Part shown: positions 8,336-15,690 of the stretch, one piece after another
Position numbering within the stretch: the first letter of the stretch is position 1
Layout of the letters: every line of letters begins with the position of its first letter
NCBI RefSeq assembly: GCF_013167955.1
Contig: NZ_BLWF01000004.1
Location: 62,001 to 126,000 of the forward strand
Reading direction: 5' to 3'
Origin: Thermanaeromonas sp. C210
GTDB taxonomy: Bacteria; Bacillota; DSM-521; Neomoorellales; Neomoorellaceae
DNA: 64,000 nucleotides
The notes under the pieces: model-generated
The model's input: only the letters and a program-made list of their open reading frames with translations
The model's database searches: none
What the model was told of the DNA's origin: nothing
Program-made: the position numbers and the translations under genes

Positions 8336-10648
8336 TCAAATATCGGCTGTTTCGCCAAAAATACGCCGGTACTCATCCCAATTAATAAGGATAGCGCGCG
8401 GTTTGGTGCCCTCAGGTCCCCCCACAAAGCCCCGGGCCTCCATCATATCCATCAGCCGTGCGGCCCGGGCGTATCCCACCCGCAGTCGCCTCTGGAGCAT
8501 GGAGATGGACGCCTGGCCCGTTTCCAGTACTACCCGCACTGCATCGGGCAGCAGTTCGTCACCACCGTTCTCCTCAGAAGAAAGCTGTTCTTCTTCCTTA
8601 AGGAAATTAGGATCGTAATCGGGGCGGGCTTGCTGCTTTATGTAAGTGACCAAATCCTCGACCTCCCGGTCGGAAACATAGACTCCCTGGACGCGAATGG
8701 GCTTAGTAGCCCCTGTGGGCAAAAAGAGCATGTCGCCCCGGCCGAGGAGCTTTTCAGCTCCCGCCATATCCAAGATGGTCCGGGAATCGATCTGGGAAGA
8801 GACGGCAAAGGCTATCCGGGCCGAGATATTGGCTTTGATCAAACCCGTGATAACATCCACCGACGGCCGCTGGGTGGCCACCACCAGGTGTATGCCCGCT
8901 GCCCTGGCCATCTGCGCCAGGCGGCATATGGCATCTTCCACATCGGCAGGGGCCACCATCATAAGATCGGCCAGCTCGTCGATGAGGACCACTATCAGGG
9001 GCAAGGCACCTTGTCCCTCGTTCTCCTTTTGCTGCAGGCGGTTATAACGGGTGAGATCTTTTACTCCTGCCGCAGCAAAAAGCTCATAGCGCTTCTCCAT
9101 CTCATTTACCACCCAGTGCAGGGCGGCAGCTGCCTTCTTGGGGTGGCTGACCACCGGCGCCAGGAGATGAGGTATGCCGTTGTACTGGGTAAGTTCTACC
9201 ATTTTGGGGTCGATCATCAGCAGCTTCAGCTCATGGGGCTTGGCCTTAAAAAGCATGCTGCAGATAAGGGAATTGAGGCAGACGCTCTTCCCCGAGCCGG
9301 TAGCCCCCGCGATAAGAAGATGGGGCATCTTCGCCAGATCCGCGATCACCGGATTGCCGGCAATGTCCTTGCCCAGAGCCAGAGTCAGTTTGCTGGGAGA
9401 CTCAGTAAAGGCGGGGGTTTCCAGCACTTCCCGCAGGTGAACCAGGGCTACTTCTTTATTGGGCACTTCAATACCCACGGCGGCTTTACCCGGGATCGGC
9501 GCTTCAATCCTCACCTGGGGTGCGGCCAGGCTGAGGGCAATATCGTCGGCCAGGCTTACTATGCGGCTCACTTTAATACCTGGCGCCGGCTGCACTTCGT
9601 AACGGGTAACAGCTGGGCCACAGCTCACCTGGGTCACCTTTACTTTGACGCCAAAACTGTCTAGAGTATCTTCTAAGATTTTGATGCGCTCGGCAATATC
9701 CTTTTCTAAGCGGGGATTTTTAACCCTTACGGGCTTGCTCAGTAAATTAAGAGGCGGCAAAACGTAATCCCCCGAGGAGCCCCCCCCCGCCGACAAAGGA
9801 AGTTCCTCATCCGTTTGTTCTGCGGAAGGCAGGGGGCTACGGGAACGCCGGCGCCGCTTTCCCTCCTCGTCTACCGCCGGGGGTGGAGGAGTATCGGGAT
9901 AAATCCTGGGCGATGGTTCCTCTTTAGCCTCAGCCGTTACCACCGGCGCGGCAGGACGGGTGTCCACAATTACCGGAACCACTTCCCGCTCGGTCTTGGC
10001 GTTTAATTTAGGCGCTTTTTCCTCCGCGCCATTATCCCCTGCTTCGTCAACCGTCACTTCGGTATAAAGGAAATTGACCAGCCACTCCTTAAGGCCGGAG
10101 CCCGCGGTCCTAAACCGGTGCCAGACCGACGCCAGCCCCTTGGACAGGGAAACCCCCGTAAAAAGAAGAAAAGCTATTAATACCAGGGATCCCAGAATAA
10201 TCCAGGTGCCTATCCGACCGAACACCGTCCCCAAAATTACAGAAAGCACGGCTCCGATGAGCCCGCCACCACCGCCGGCCATGCCTATGGCCAAAACTTC
10301 CCTGGCACCCCGCCCAGGCAAGTAAGGCTGGTGCAGTGCGCTCAGCAAGGTCAGGATGAAAATTAACACCCCGATCAGGCGGGCATTCAAATCGCGGGCC
10401 CGGCCGCCGATGATCAACCTCAGGCCCCACATTCCGAAAAAAATAGGAACCAAAAATTTGCCCTGGCCCGTCAAACCCTGAAGAACACGGACCATGAACT
10501 GGCCCAGGGCTCCGATGCTTGCGCCGGGGGACACCCACCCTACCGAGGTAGTATACAGGCCTGCTGCAAACAGGAGGGCCAAAGCCATCAGCAGGACGCC
10601 CATTATTTCATTCTTCAACCTGTTGGTAACCGTTTTGGTCTGCGGCAT
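8336..10648 (-). CDS. spoIIIE: DNA translocase FtsK/SpoIIIE
   Basis: A septal DNA pump that moves the chromosome during division and into the forespore. The 770-aa protein has an N-terminal block of about four membrane helices (15-170), a proline/charged linker (200-290), the alpha-beta motor with Walker A GATGSGKS (448-455) and the Walker B region [12 protein letters not shown]. The C-terminal gamma winged helix ([19 protein letters not shown]) reads orientation sequences. GGGGGG lies upstream of ATG 10648. It follows ylzJ, so normally it sits in the tepA-ylzJ-spoIIIE order. Here that neighbourhood is broken by the element in tepA. Confidence 0.95.
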   Translation of the reverse strand: MPQTKTVTNRLKNEIMGVLLMALALLFAAGLYTTSVGWVSPGASIGALGQFMVRVLQGLTGQGKFLVPIFFGMWGLRLIIGGRARDLNARLIGVLIFILTLLSALHQPYLPGRGAREVLAIGMAGGGGGLIGAVLSVILGTVFGRIGTWIILGSLVLIAFLLFTGVSLSKGLASVWHRFRTAGSGLKEWLVNFLYTEVTVDEAGDNGAEEKAPKLNAKTEREVVPVIVDTRPAAPVVTAEAKEEPSPRIYPDTPPPPAVDEEGKRRRRSRSPLPSAEQTDEELPLSAGGGSSGDYVLPPLNLLSKPVRVKNPRLEKDIAERIKILEDTLDSFGVKVKVTQVSCGPAVTRYEVQPAPGIKVSRIVSLADDIALSLAAPQVRIEAPIPGKAAVGIEVPNKEVALVHLREVLETPAFTESPSKLTLALGKDIAGNPVIADLAKMPHLLIAGATGSGKSVCLNSLICSMLFKAKPHELKLLMIDPKMVELTQYNGIPHLLAPVVSHPKKAAAALHWVVNEMEKRYELFAAAGVKDLTRYNRLQQKENEGQGALPLIVVLIDELADLMMVAPADVEDAICRLAQMARAAGIHLVVATQRPSVDVITGLIKANISARIAFAVSSQIDSRTILDMAGAEKLLGRGDMLFLPTGATKPIRVQGVYVSDREVEDLVTYIKQQARPDYDPNFLKEEEQLSSEENGGDELLPDAVRVVLETGQASISMLQRRLRVGYARAARLMDMMEARGFVGGPEGTKPRAILINWDEYRRIFGETADI

Positions 10649-10705
10649 TTTGCATCCCCCCAGCAGGTACTATTTCTACACGGGGGAAAAAATTCCTTGT
10701 CGTAC

Positions 10706-10948
10706 TCACTCCTTCCAGGGGTCCGTGACACGGCCGGGAACGAAACTCACCACCCGGCCAGGCTGGTAGGGGCTGTAAAGGTAATCGGCAGGGTCGGTGC
10801 TCAACAGGCGCACAACCCGCGCCTGCTGGAAGCCCAGGGGTTCTACCAGCAAGGTCAACCTTCCCACCTGTATCTCCTGGAAGCTGGGCCGGAACCCGTC
10901 AGCTCCCTCCCAGATCAATTCCGGTATCATGGGAGTATAGATTACCAT
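10706..10948 (-). CDS. ylzJ: YlzJ-like protein
   Basis: An 80-aa protein beginning MVIYTPMIPELIWEG, the pattern of the small YlzJ family found between tepA and spoIIIE in spore formers. The body (QEIQVGRLTLLVEP, ARVVRLLSTDPADYL) fits a short all-beta fold. Function is unknown. Its ATG overlaps the tepA stop codon at 10948, indicating translational coupling to tepA, and with tepA split it would be translated only from the 3' part of that message. Confidence 0.85.
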   Translation of the reverse strand: MVIYTPMIPELIWEGADGFRPSFQEIQVGRLTLLVEPLGFQQARVVRLLSTDPADYLYSPYQPGRVVSFVPGRVTDPWKE

Positions 10949-11310
10949 TAGTGGAGACCTCCCGGACCCGGAGCACCTTCGGCTATCAGGGTCTTCAAGT
11001 GATTTACCGCCTGGGACAATCCTCCCACTTCATCTATGAGCCCCACTTCGACGGCATCCCTCCCAACCAGAACCGTACCAATATCCCTGGCCAGCTCCCC
11101 TGTGCGGAACATCAACTCACGGAATTTCTCTTCGGAGATTCTGGAATGCTCAGTGACGAAGCGCACCACCCGGTCCTGCATCTTATCCAGATATTCGTAG
11201 GTCTGGGGCACACCGATTACCAGGCCCGTCAGCCGGATGGGGTGCACCGTCATGGTAGCGGTTTCCGCAATAAAGGAGCGGTTGGCGGCGACAGCGATGG
11301 GCACCCCCAT
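10948..11310 (-). pseudogene. tepA: tepA 3' part (gene split by the intervening element)
   Basis: This is the C-terminal part of a ClpP-like protease of the TepA/YmfB family, from [13 protein letters not shown] through [15 protein letters not shown] (the His of the active site) to the end, [13 protein letters not shown]. The 5' part lies at 37670-38083. Upstream of 11308 the reading frame continues into unrelated element sequence, so the homologous portion ends exactly at the 14-bp repeat 11294-11307. An in-frame ATG (11310-11308) is created at the junction but lacks a well-spaced ribosome-binding site. Joining the two repeats restores a continuous 249-codon tepA (135 + 114 residues). Confidence 0.9.
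11294..11307. repeat. Left attachment-site core (14-bp direct repeat)
   Basis: GCGATGGGCACCCC, identical to 37680-37693. The next base differs (C 11308 versus T 37694), marking one limit of the shared core. On the minus strand the core reads through tepA codons for G-V-P-I-A. The element-side flank 11311-11324 provides half of the palindrome seen at the predicted circle joint. Confidence 0.85.
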
Positions 11311-11437
11311 CGACCCCAAGTAGCTACCAACCGGAATTCCACAGCTATTAACATAGAGACGCCTTACACTCGACGCAGTAGTAACTAACTGGTAAAAAAA
11401 TAAAAAGAAAGTAATTTCCATTAATGGAAGGATAGTT

Positions 11438-11615
11438 ATGGCTAGACTGAACCGTAAACTGGAGAAAATCACTCTTTCCCCTCAGCAGTTTAAAAAATTG
11501 ACGGATTTCATCCGCAGTCAGGGGGATGCCCTCGCTTTTTTATCTATGGCTCCTACGGGACAGAGCTACAAACTCCGTTGTCGGATATTGATTTTGCCGT
11601 TCTACCAATGCCGAC
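11438..11615 (+). pseudogene. Truncated, frameshifted nucleotidyltransferase (MNT-type) remnant
   Basis: The reading frame from ATG 11438 encodes [18 protein letters not shown] and runs to DALAF. It must then shift frame at a six-T run (about 11538-11543) to continue as FIYGSYGTELQTPLSDIDFAVL. That is the GS-x10-DxD signature of minimal nucleotidyltransferases, the antitoxin partner of HEPN toxins. The ORF then runs into the 3' end of the serine recombinase gene on the other strand and loses similarity. It is therefore both frameshifted and truncated. No HEPN partner lies beside it on this strand. Confidence 0.65.
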
Positions 11616-13316
11616 CTACAGGGACACTGCCACCCGGAGTTCCACCGTACCCTCTCCTTCACCTCCGGCCAGGCGGGCGAACTCGGTGAGGTCCACGCGG
11701 TAGCTTATCTCTAGTCTATCCTTCCAGAGGGTAACCTTGTCAATAATCTGGGCCAGCATCCTCTTCTGCACCGGTACAGGAGCCGTGATAAAAATGTCAA
11801 ACCACCGGGGCGCCAACCTGGCGAATTCCTGAAGTTTTTCCCGCTCGTAAGTGCAGGCCCTCAATTCCGCCCTAGTCGCGGCTACCTTCTTTTCCAGGTC
11901 GGCTATCTCCTCCTGGGCCCTTTTTATCTCGGCCGCCATGAGTTCCTCACTGTAAAGGCTTCCGGCAGGATCGGAAAAATATTGGTTTAAACGTTCCACC
12001 CAGTTCTTGAGCCGCCGCTTGGCCTTTTCGAGCTCGGCTTCGAGGTGTCTTATCTCCTTATTAAGCCTCATAACCGTTAACTGTTGGCGGCTGTCGATAT
12101 AGGCCTCCAGGTTACCCAGGTCGAGGTTGGATAGGAACATCCGGAGCTCATTTAGGAAAATGGTATCTATCTTTCTCTGGGAGTAACTTCCCTGGCCGGG
12201 ACAAAATTCCTTGCCTATTCTGGCGTGAGTAATACAGCGGTAGTAAGCGCGCTCGTAGATGTAAGTCTTCCCATTAGGCTTGGTTATTTTAGCCCTGTTG
12301 CTCCTGCTCGAGATAAAGCCCCGCCCGCAGTACCCGCACTTAAGGAAGCCGGTAAGTAGCGCCGGGCCATCTAGGGCCCTGGCATCAGGCTCCTCGTTCC
12401 GGGCGGAAGCTTTCATCTTCTGCATTACTTTAAGCCAGGTTTCTAGGGGGATTATAACATACTCCTCAATGGGCCTGGGATTGCCGTCTTCATCCCTGGG
12501 AATAATTATCTCCGGATTATTAAGGTCATACCGGTCTTTCACTCGACACCGGGAGGTAGGAGTATTGCCGGGCCTGGTACGGTTGTAGGCCGGTAGTCCA
12601 GCTATAATGGGGTTTTGCAGTACATCCCTTACTCGCCCGTCGCGCCACAGCTTCCCTTCCCTCGTCCTTAAGCCCCGGCTATTGAGTATCTCCGCGATCT
12701 TCTTGCTTCCCACGCCTTCTTCCAGGTAAAGGCGCACCATCTCTTTTAGAACATCGGCTTCCACCAGGTCTATCTCCAAAGGCAAACCGTTCTTGCGAGA
12801 AGACAGCCGGAACCCATAAGGCGGTCTGCCCCCGCTCCATTTACCCTGCCGGGCCAGATCGAGCATCGCCTGGGAAACGCGAATTGAGGTGTTCTTGCTT
12901 TCGGTTTCCGCCTGCCACCCCTCGATAAAGCGGAGGAGCTTTTCCATCTGGTCGTCCACGTTAAGCTTCCGACCCCCAGGGGCATCGGCCACCGCAATAA
13001 CCTCCACCCCTGCGCGGTAAAGCCGCCACAGTACCATCGGGTACTCGAAGCTATTGCGGCTAAGGCGATCGGCCTTGAACACAAGTAGCACGTCATACTT
13101 ACCGGCTTCGGCCTCGCGGAGGGCATCCTGTAAAATATCCCTGTCTATTGAAGATAGCTTATAAGCCGATACCCCTGGCTCTATATATTCAGCAACAAGT
13201 TCCCAGCCGCGCTCGGCCGCGTACTCCCGCAGTAAATGTTGCTGGACAGGGATACTGTCTTCTTCGGTCTTAACTTGCTTTTTCGTGCTCACCCGGTATA
13301 GAGCGGCTGCCCGCAA
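11616..13316 (-). CDS. Large serine recombinase (site-specific integrase)
   Basis: A 566-aa large serine recombinase, the class that integrates and excises elements such as the B. subtilis skin element and phage phiC31. The N-terminal resolvase domain has the catalytic Ser in LYRVSTKKQ (residue 10) and the KADRLSRN motif. It is followed by a Recombinase domain (PPYGFRLSS onward) and a zinc ribbon (CGYCGRGF ... CITHARIGKEFCPGQ). A C-terminal coiled-coil segment (about 410-510) is of the type that controls synapsis. It starts at TTG 13316 with GGAGG 8 nt upstream, and its ribosome-binding site overlaps the end of the upstream 60-codon gene. Its 3' end lies about 310 bp from the left att core. 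It is inferred to catalyse element movement in tepA. Confidence 0.95.
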   Translation of the reverse strand: MRAAALYRVSTKKQVKTEEDSIPVQQHLLREYAAERGWELVAEYIEPGVSAYKLSSIDRDILQDALREAEAGKYDVLLVFKADRLSRNSFEYPMVLWRLYRAGVEVIAVADAPGGRKLNVDDQMEKLLRFIEGWQAETESKNTSIRVSQAMLDLARQGKWSGGRPPYGFRLSSRKNGLPLEIDLVEADVLKEMVRLYLEEGVGSKKIAEILNSRGLRTREGKLWRDGRVRDVLQNPIIAGLPAYNRTRPGNTPTSRCRVKDRYDLNNPEIIIPRDEDGNPRPIEEYVIIPLETWLKVMQKMKASARNEEPDARALDGPALLTGFLKCGYCGRGFISSRSNRAKITKPNGKTYIYERAYYRCITHARIGKEFCPGQGSYSQRKIDTIFLNELRMFLSNLDLGNLEAYIDSRQQLTVMRLNKEIRHLEAELEKAKRRLKNWVERLNQYFSDPAGSLYSEELMAAEIKRAQEEIADLEKKVAATRAELRACTYEREKLQEFARLAPRWFDIFITAPVPVQKRMLAQIIDKVTLWKDRLEISYRVDLTEFARLAGGEGEGTVELRVAVSL

Positions 13317-13319
13317 GGT

Positions 13320-13502
13320 CTATTCCTCCAGTTTGGCCCAAATCATTTGTGCTGCAAGGTAGCGGAATGTCTCTAGTCTCTTATCGGCATCTGTAGCATC
13401 GCGGGGAAATTTGTTTTCTACCGTAATATCACCATATTTACGGGTATAAACAACGTGATCTCTTTCTTCTTTTATATTATACTGTGCTTGTAGATCGCCC
13501 AC
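13320..13502 (-). CDS. Small protein coupled to the recombinase; candidate directionality factor
   Basis: I place the start at GTG 13502-13500, since AGGGGGGTGG lies about 7 nt upstream. The frame is open further to TTG 13571 but without a good ribosome-binding site. The 60-aa product is charged and soluble (MGDLQAQYNIKEERDHVVYT then GDITVENKFPRDATDADKRL). Its stop codon sits within the ribosome-binding region of the recombinase gene, so the two are co-translated. Small genes next to large serine recombinases often encode recombination directionality factors. I have no sequence-level proof of that here. It could equally be an unrelated accessory protein. Confidence 0.6.
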   Translation of the reverse strand: MGDLQAQYNIKEERDHVVYTRKYGDITVENKFPRDATDADKRLETFRYLAAQMIWAKLEE

Positions 13503-13767
13503 AACGCCACCCCCCTGTTTATAGGCTGCCAAAGAGGAATCAAAATATGCAAAATAAGAAAACCGGACCAAGAAAGCCTGGTTATTCCAATGAAGTAAAC
13601 CTCCGCCGCGCTTATTTCGGCATCCTCTTCACATACGCTGCCTCTACAAAACGGTGGGCTTCATGAGGCTGGTACTATATTGCGGCCTGGTTGACAAAGG
13701 TCGAAGCACCAAAGGCTTTACCTGGCATGTGGGAGGGCGCCCCCGGGGCGCTTAACCTGCATTTAAA

Positions 13768-13882
13768 GGGAGGAGCACCTTTGGCGTCGCTCCTCCCACT
13801 AGAATCAGGAAGGCCTGCACGTGCAGGCCCTCCTGAGTGGTGCCCATATAAGCATAACGCCCGGCTGGTATCCACCGGGCAG
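13768..13882. repeat. Cluster of three inverted repeats (hairpins)
   Basis: Three inverted repeats follow one another: GGGAGGAGC/GCTCCTCCC (13768-13797); a near-perfect 32-bp palindrome centred on GGCCTGCACGTGCAGGCC (13805-13836); and a CCCGG-type terminator hairpin (about 13858-13882). The second and third have relatives beside the intact HEPN gene at 35807-35834 and 35905-35930. They lie between the recombinase module and a HEPN remnant, in an otherwise gene-free stretch (13572-13900). Confidence 0.6.
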
Positions 13883-13899
13883 TATCGGATAAGTGCGAT

Positions 13900-14080
13900 T
13901 GCTGACTTCTTCTGCTATAAGATATTCAATTTGGCGAATTAAGTATTTAACTTCGTCAAACCAGGGAGCAACATCACTCTTGCCTCGAAGTTGACCAGGT
14001 CTGCATAGTCCGCCTTCCGCCGGGCGTCATAGAGCCTATCGGATAACACCGTCAGGCGGTTCCTCCGTTGCTTAAGCGAG
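13900..14080 (-). pseudogene. HEPN-domain toxin remnant
   Basis: On the minus strand LYDARRKADYADLVNFEARV closely resembles LFDARQKADYADLVKFEADI of the intact HEPN protein at 35969-36376. After that, similarity continues only in another frame (WFDEVKYLIRQIEYLIAEE), showing a frameshift near 13965. Only the C-terminal half is left, and the N-terminal half and start are missing. It is a dead relative of the HEPN gene at the other end of the element, with a similar terminator hairpin downstream. Confidence 0.7.
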
Positions 14081-14233
14081 CGCGGGGCACAAGTGGTAGT
14101 CGTCAACCCCATGAGGACCAGACTACGCCGAGGCACCAAGTATGTATCGCGCTGATTATACCAGCTCCCAAAGGCCGTAATAAACACACTCCACAGGCCT
14201 TGAAAGGTCCACTGGCAGAAGGGCTCACCATAG

Positions 14234-14911
14234 TTACCAATAGTTACCTGTTCTAAATTCTTCCGGATCTACCGCTCGACCCGGGAATACCTCTAGGAAA
14301 TCCTCTCCATCTAATTGCAAATTTATGAGACGCTCTAGCCACCTTAAATCACCTTGCAATTCATCATAATGCAAATTACAGAAAGCAGCAAATGCCCGGG
14401 TATACTGCCGGTCCTCTACACCCTGGCTTTGCCCTGTATCGATGAAGGCCACGCGGGTATACCCTTTAAGCATCTCTTTTAAAATCCACCTGGCCGTCTC
14501 GCCTCCGTAAAGGGGAACACATCGCTGGTATTCTTTGTAGGGGTCGGAACCGAATTCTATCCAACCTCGGCTTAAATAATAAGCATTGCCCTTCTCTTTA
14601 TCCCTTTCATGGGCCGCACGAGATCCTAAAAGCAACCCGATGCAGTCGTCAGCCTTAGGAATCACCAGACGACAGCGGCGGGTCTGCAAACCGGTTATAC
14701 CATTGCCACATAAGCCATAACCAAGAATAATAGTACTATTAAATCCTTCTTTTTCCATTCGTTCGATATTTTCCTGCACCGTAACCCGGAGTAAATCCGG
14801 TGTCCGGTGTAAACCTTGCTTTAAAAAAGTAACTTCTTTTAAGTTTACCCCTAAGCTTTCTAGCTCGTAGCGCAAAACCTCGCAGGCAATAATATATCTT
14901 ACTAGCTGCAA
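14234..14911 (-). CDS. DUF1638 family protein
   Basis: A 225-aa protein with features I associate with DUF1638: IILGYGLCGNGI, then IPKADDCIGLLLGS and YYLSRGWIEFG. Members are often found beside corrinoid methyltransferases and URO-D-like methylcobamide:CoM methyltransferase genes, and the next gene upstream here is a URO-D-family fragment. No precise reaction is known to me. The conserved Cys and Asp residues suggest a metal or cofactor site. The start is TTG 14911 with GGAGG 10 nt upstream. The ORF appears intact, although its partner is truncated. Confidence 0.75.
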   Translation of the reverse strand: MQLVRYIIACEVLRYELESLGVNLKEVTFLKQGLHRTPDLLRVTVQENIERMEKEGFNSTIILGYGLCGNGITGLQTRRCRLVIPKADDCIGLLLGSRAAHERDKEKGNAYYLSRGWIEFGSDPYKEYQRCVPLYGGETARWILKEMLKGYTRVAFIDTGQSQGVEDRQYTRAFAAFCNLHYDELQGDLRWLERLINLQLDGEDFLEVFPGRAVDPEEFRTGNYW

Positions 14912-14947
14912 AAATAGAGCACCTCCGAAGCAAAACAGGGATCCTTT

Positions 14948-15466
14948 CTAGGCTCCCAGAAGCGTTCCCCACTCGTTTACCATCTCACCGATTCTTTTAA
15001 TACGAGAAAATTTGGCGTTAGCCGGTACAGTATCGGCTACACCGAGGATAAACCGGTAACCTGGTGCTATCTCTTTAAAAAGCCTACGCATAAAGATCTC
15101 AAATTCTTCATCGGTCATACTCTCTTCCTCTAGCGCCACCGAAGGTACCCCACCAAAAATAGTCACTTTATCCTTAAAGGCTTTCTTGATCTCAGGAATT
15201 GTACATTTGGTCATAGGTTGAGGACATATGGCCTCCGCTATGTCCATCCCGCTTTCAGCTAAAAGGTTTAATAATCCCTGATTTTCCCCGTCACAATGGC
15301 ACAAAAGAAGCTTACCTTTTTCATGAAGTAAACTGGATAGATTTTGAAGGTAAGGCATGATATATTTCTCGAAAAAGGGTGGATAAGTTAGCATTTCATC
15401 GAAATTAGCCCCCGAAAATACCACTTCTGCCGGAGAATCAGCTAAAATACGAAAATACGCTGTCAA
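14948..15466 (-). pseudogene. URO-D/MtaA-type methyltransferase, N-terminal half missing
   Basis: The 172-residue ORF matches the C-terminal half of the uroporphyrinogen decarboxylase-like family used for corrinoid methyl transfer. Visible signatures are SPAEVVFSGANFDEML, LLCHCDGENQGLL and VTIFGGVPSVALEEE. Family members are about 340-380 aa, so half is missing. It begins abruptly at 15466 (TTG), just downstream of a strong hairpin and about 225 bp from the 3' end of a group II intron. His-x-Cys in LCHCDG looks like the zinc/substrate region of MtaA-type enzymes. It was probably inactivated by a deletion at its 5' side. Confidence 0.7.
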
Positions 15467-15506
15467 GTGTCATCATAGGTCATCAGCTCACTTTTTTAGA
15501 GTTGTG

Positions 15507-15530
15507 ACCAGGGGCGAAAGCCCCTGGTCA
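15507..15530. terminator. Strong hairpin (12-bp inverted repeat)
   Basis: GACCAGGGGC pairs with GCCCCTGGTC around a GAAA-type loop (12 paired positions in all). There is no U-run on the minus strand, and only AAAGG follows on the plus strand. It may be a terminator or a deletion scar at the edge of the truncated URO-D gene. Confidence 0.4.
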
Positions 15531-15538
15531 AAGGAACA

Positions 15539-15679
15539 TTAATTTAACTCTAACGGATATTTCCCATATTTTTTCACAGCCCGGGCCAGGGCCCAAACAT
15601 TCTCCACCTTCGCCTCCTTCTGTCTTTCCACTTCCTGCAGCCAGGCGTGAGTGGCAAACTCGAGCGCGAGGGAAACCAC
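15539..15679 (-). CDS. Short ORF of unknown function just after the group II intron
   Basis: A 46-codon frame from GTG 15679 encodes a helical peptide (LEFATHAWLQEVERQ, VENVWALARAVKKYGKYP). It begins about 12 nt past the intron 3' end, with GGGAGGTG overlapping the start. It may be the C-terminal tail of a gene whose front was lost when the region was rearranged. I do not recognise the family. Confidence 0.3.
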   Translation of the reverse strand: MVSLALEFATHAWLQEVERQKEAKVENVWALARAVKKYGKYPLELN

Positions 15680-15690
15680 CTCCCATAATA

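Noticed and set aside
11311-11472. Extended start of the tepA 3' part (reading frame open to GTG 11472)
   Set aside because: Upstream of the repeat the frame encodes low-complexity hydrophobic residues unlike TepA, lies over a nucleotidyltransferase remnant on the other strand, and has no ribosome-binding site. It is element DNA read by chance.
13768-13882. CRISPR array
   Set aside because: The repeats are three different inverted repeats in a row, not identical units with spacers. No cas genes are present anywhere in the window.
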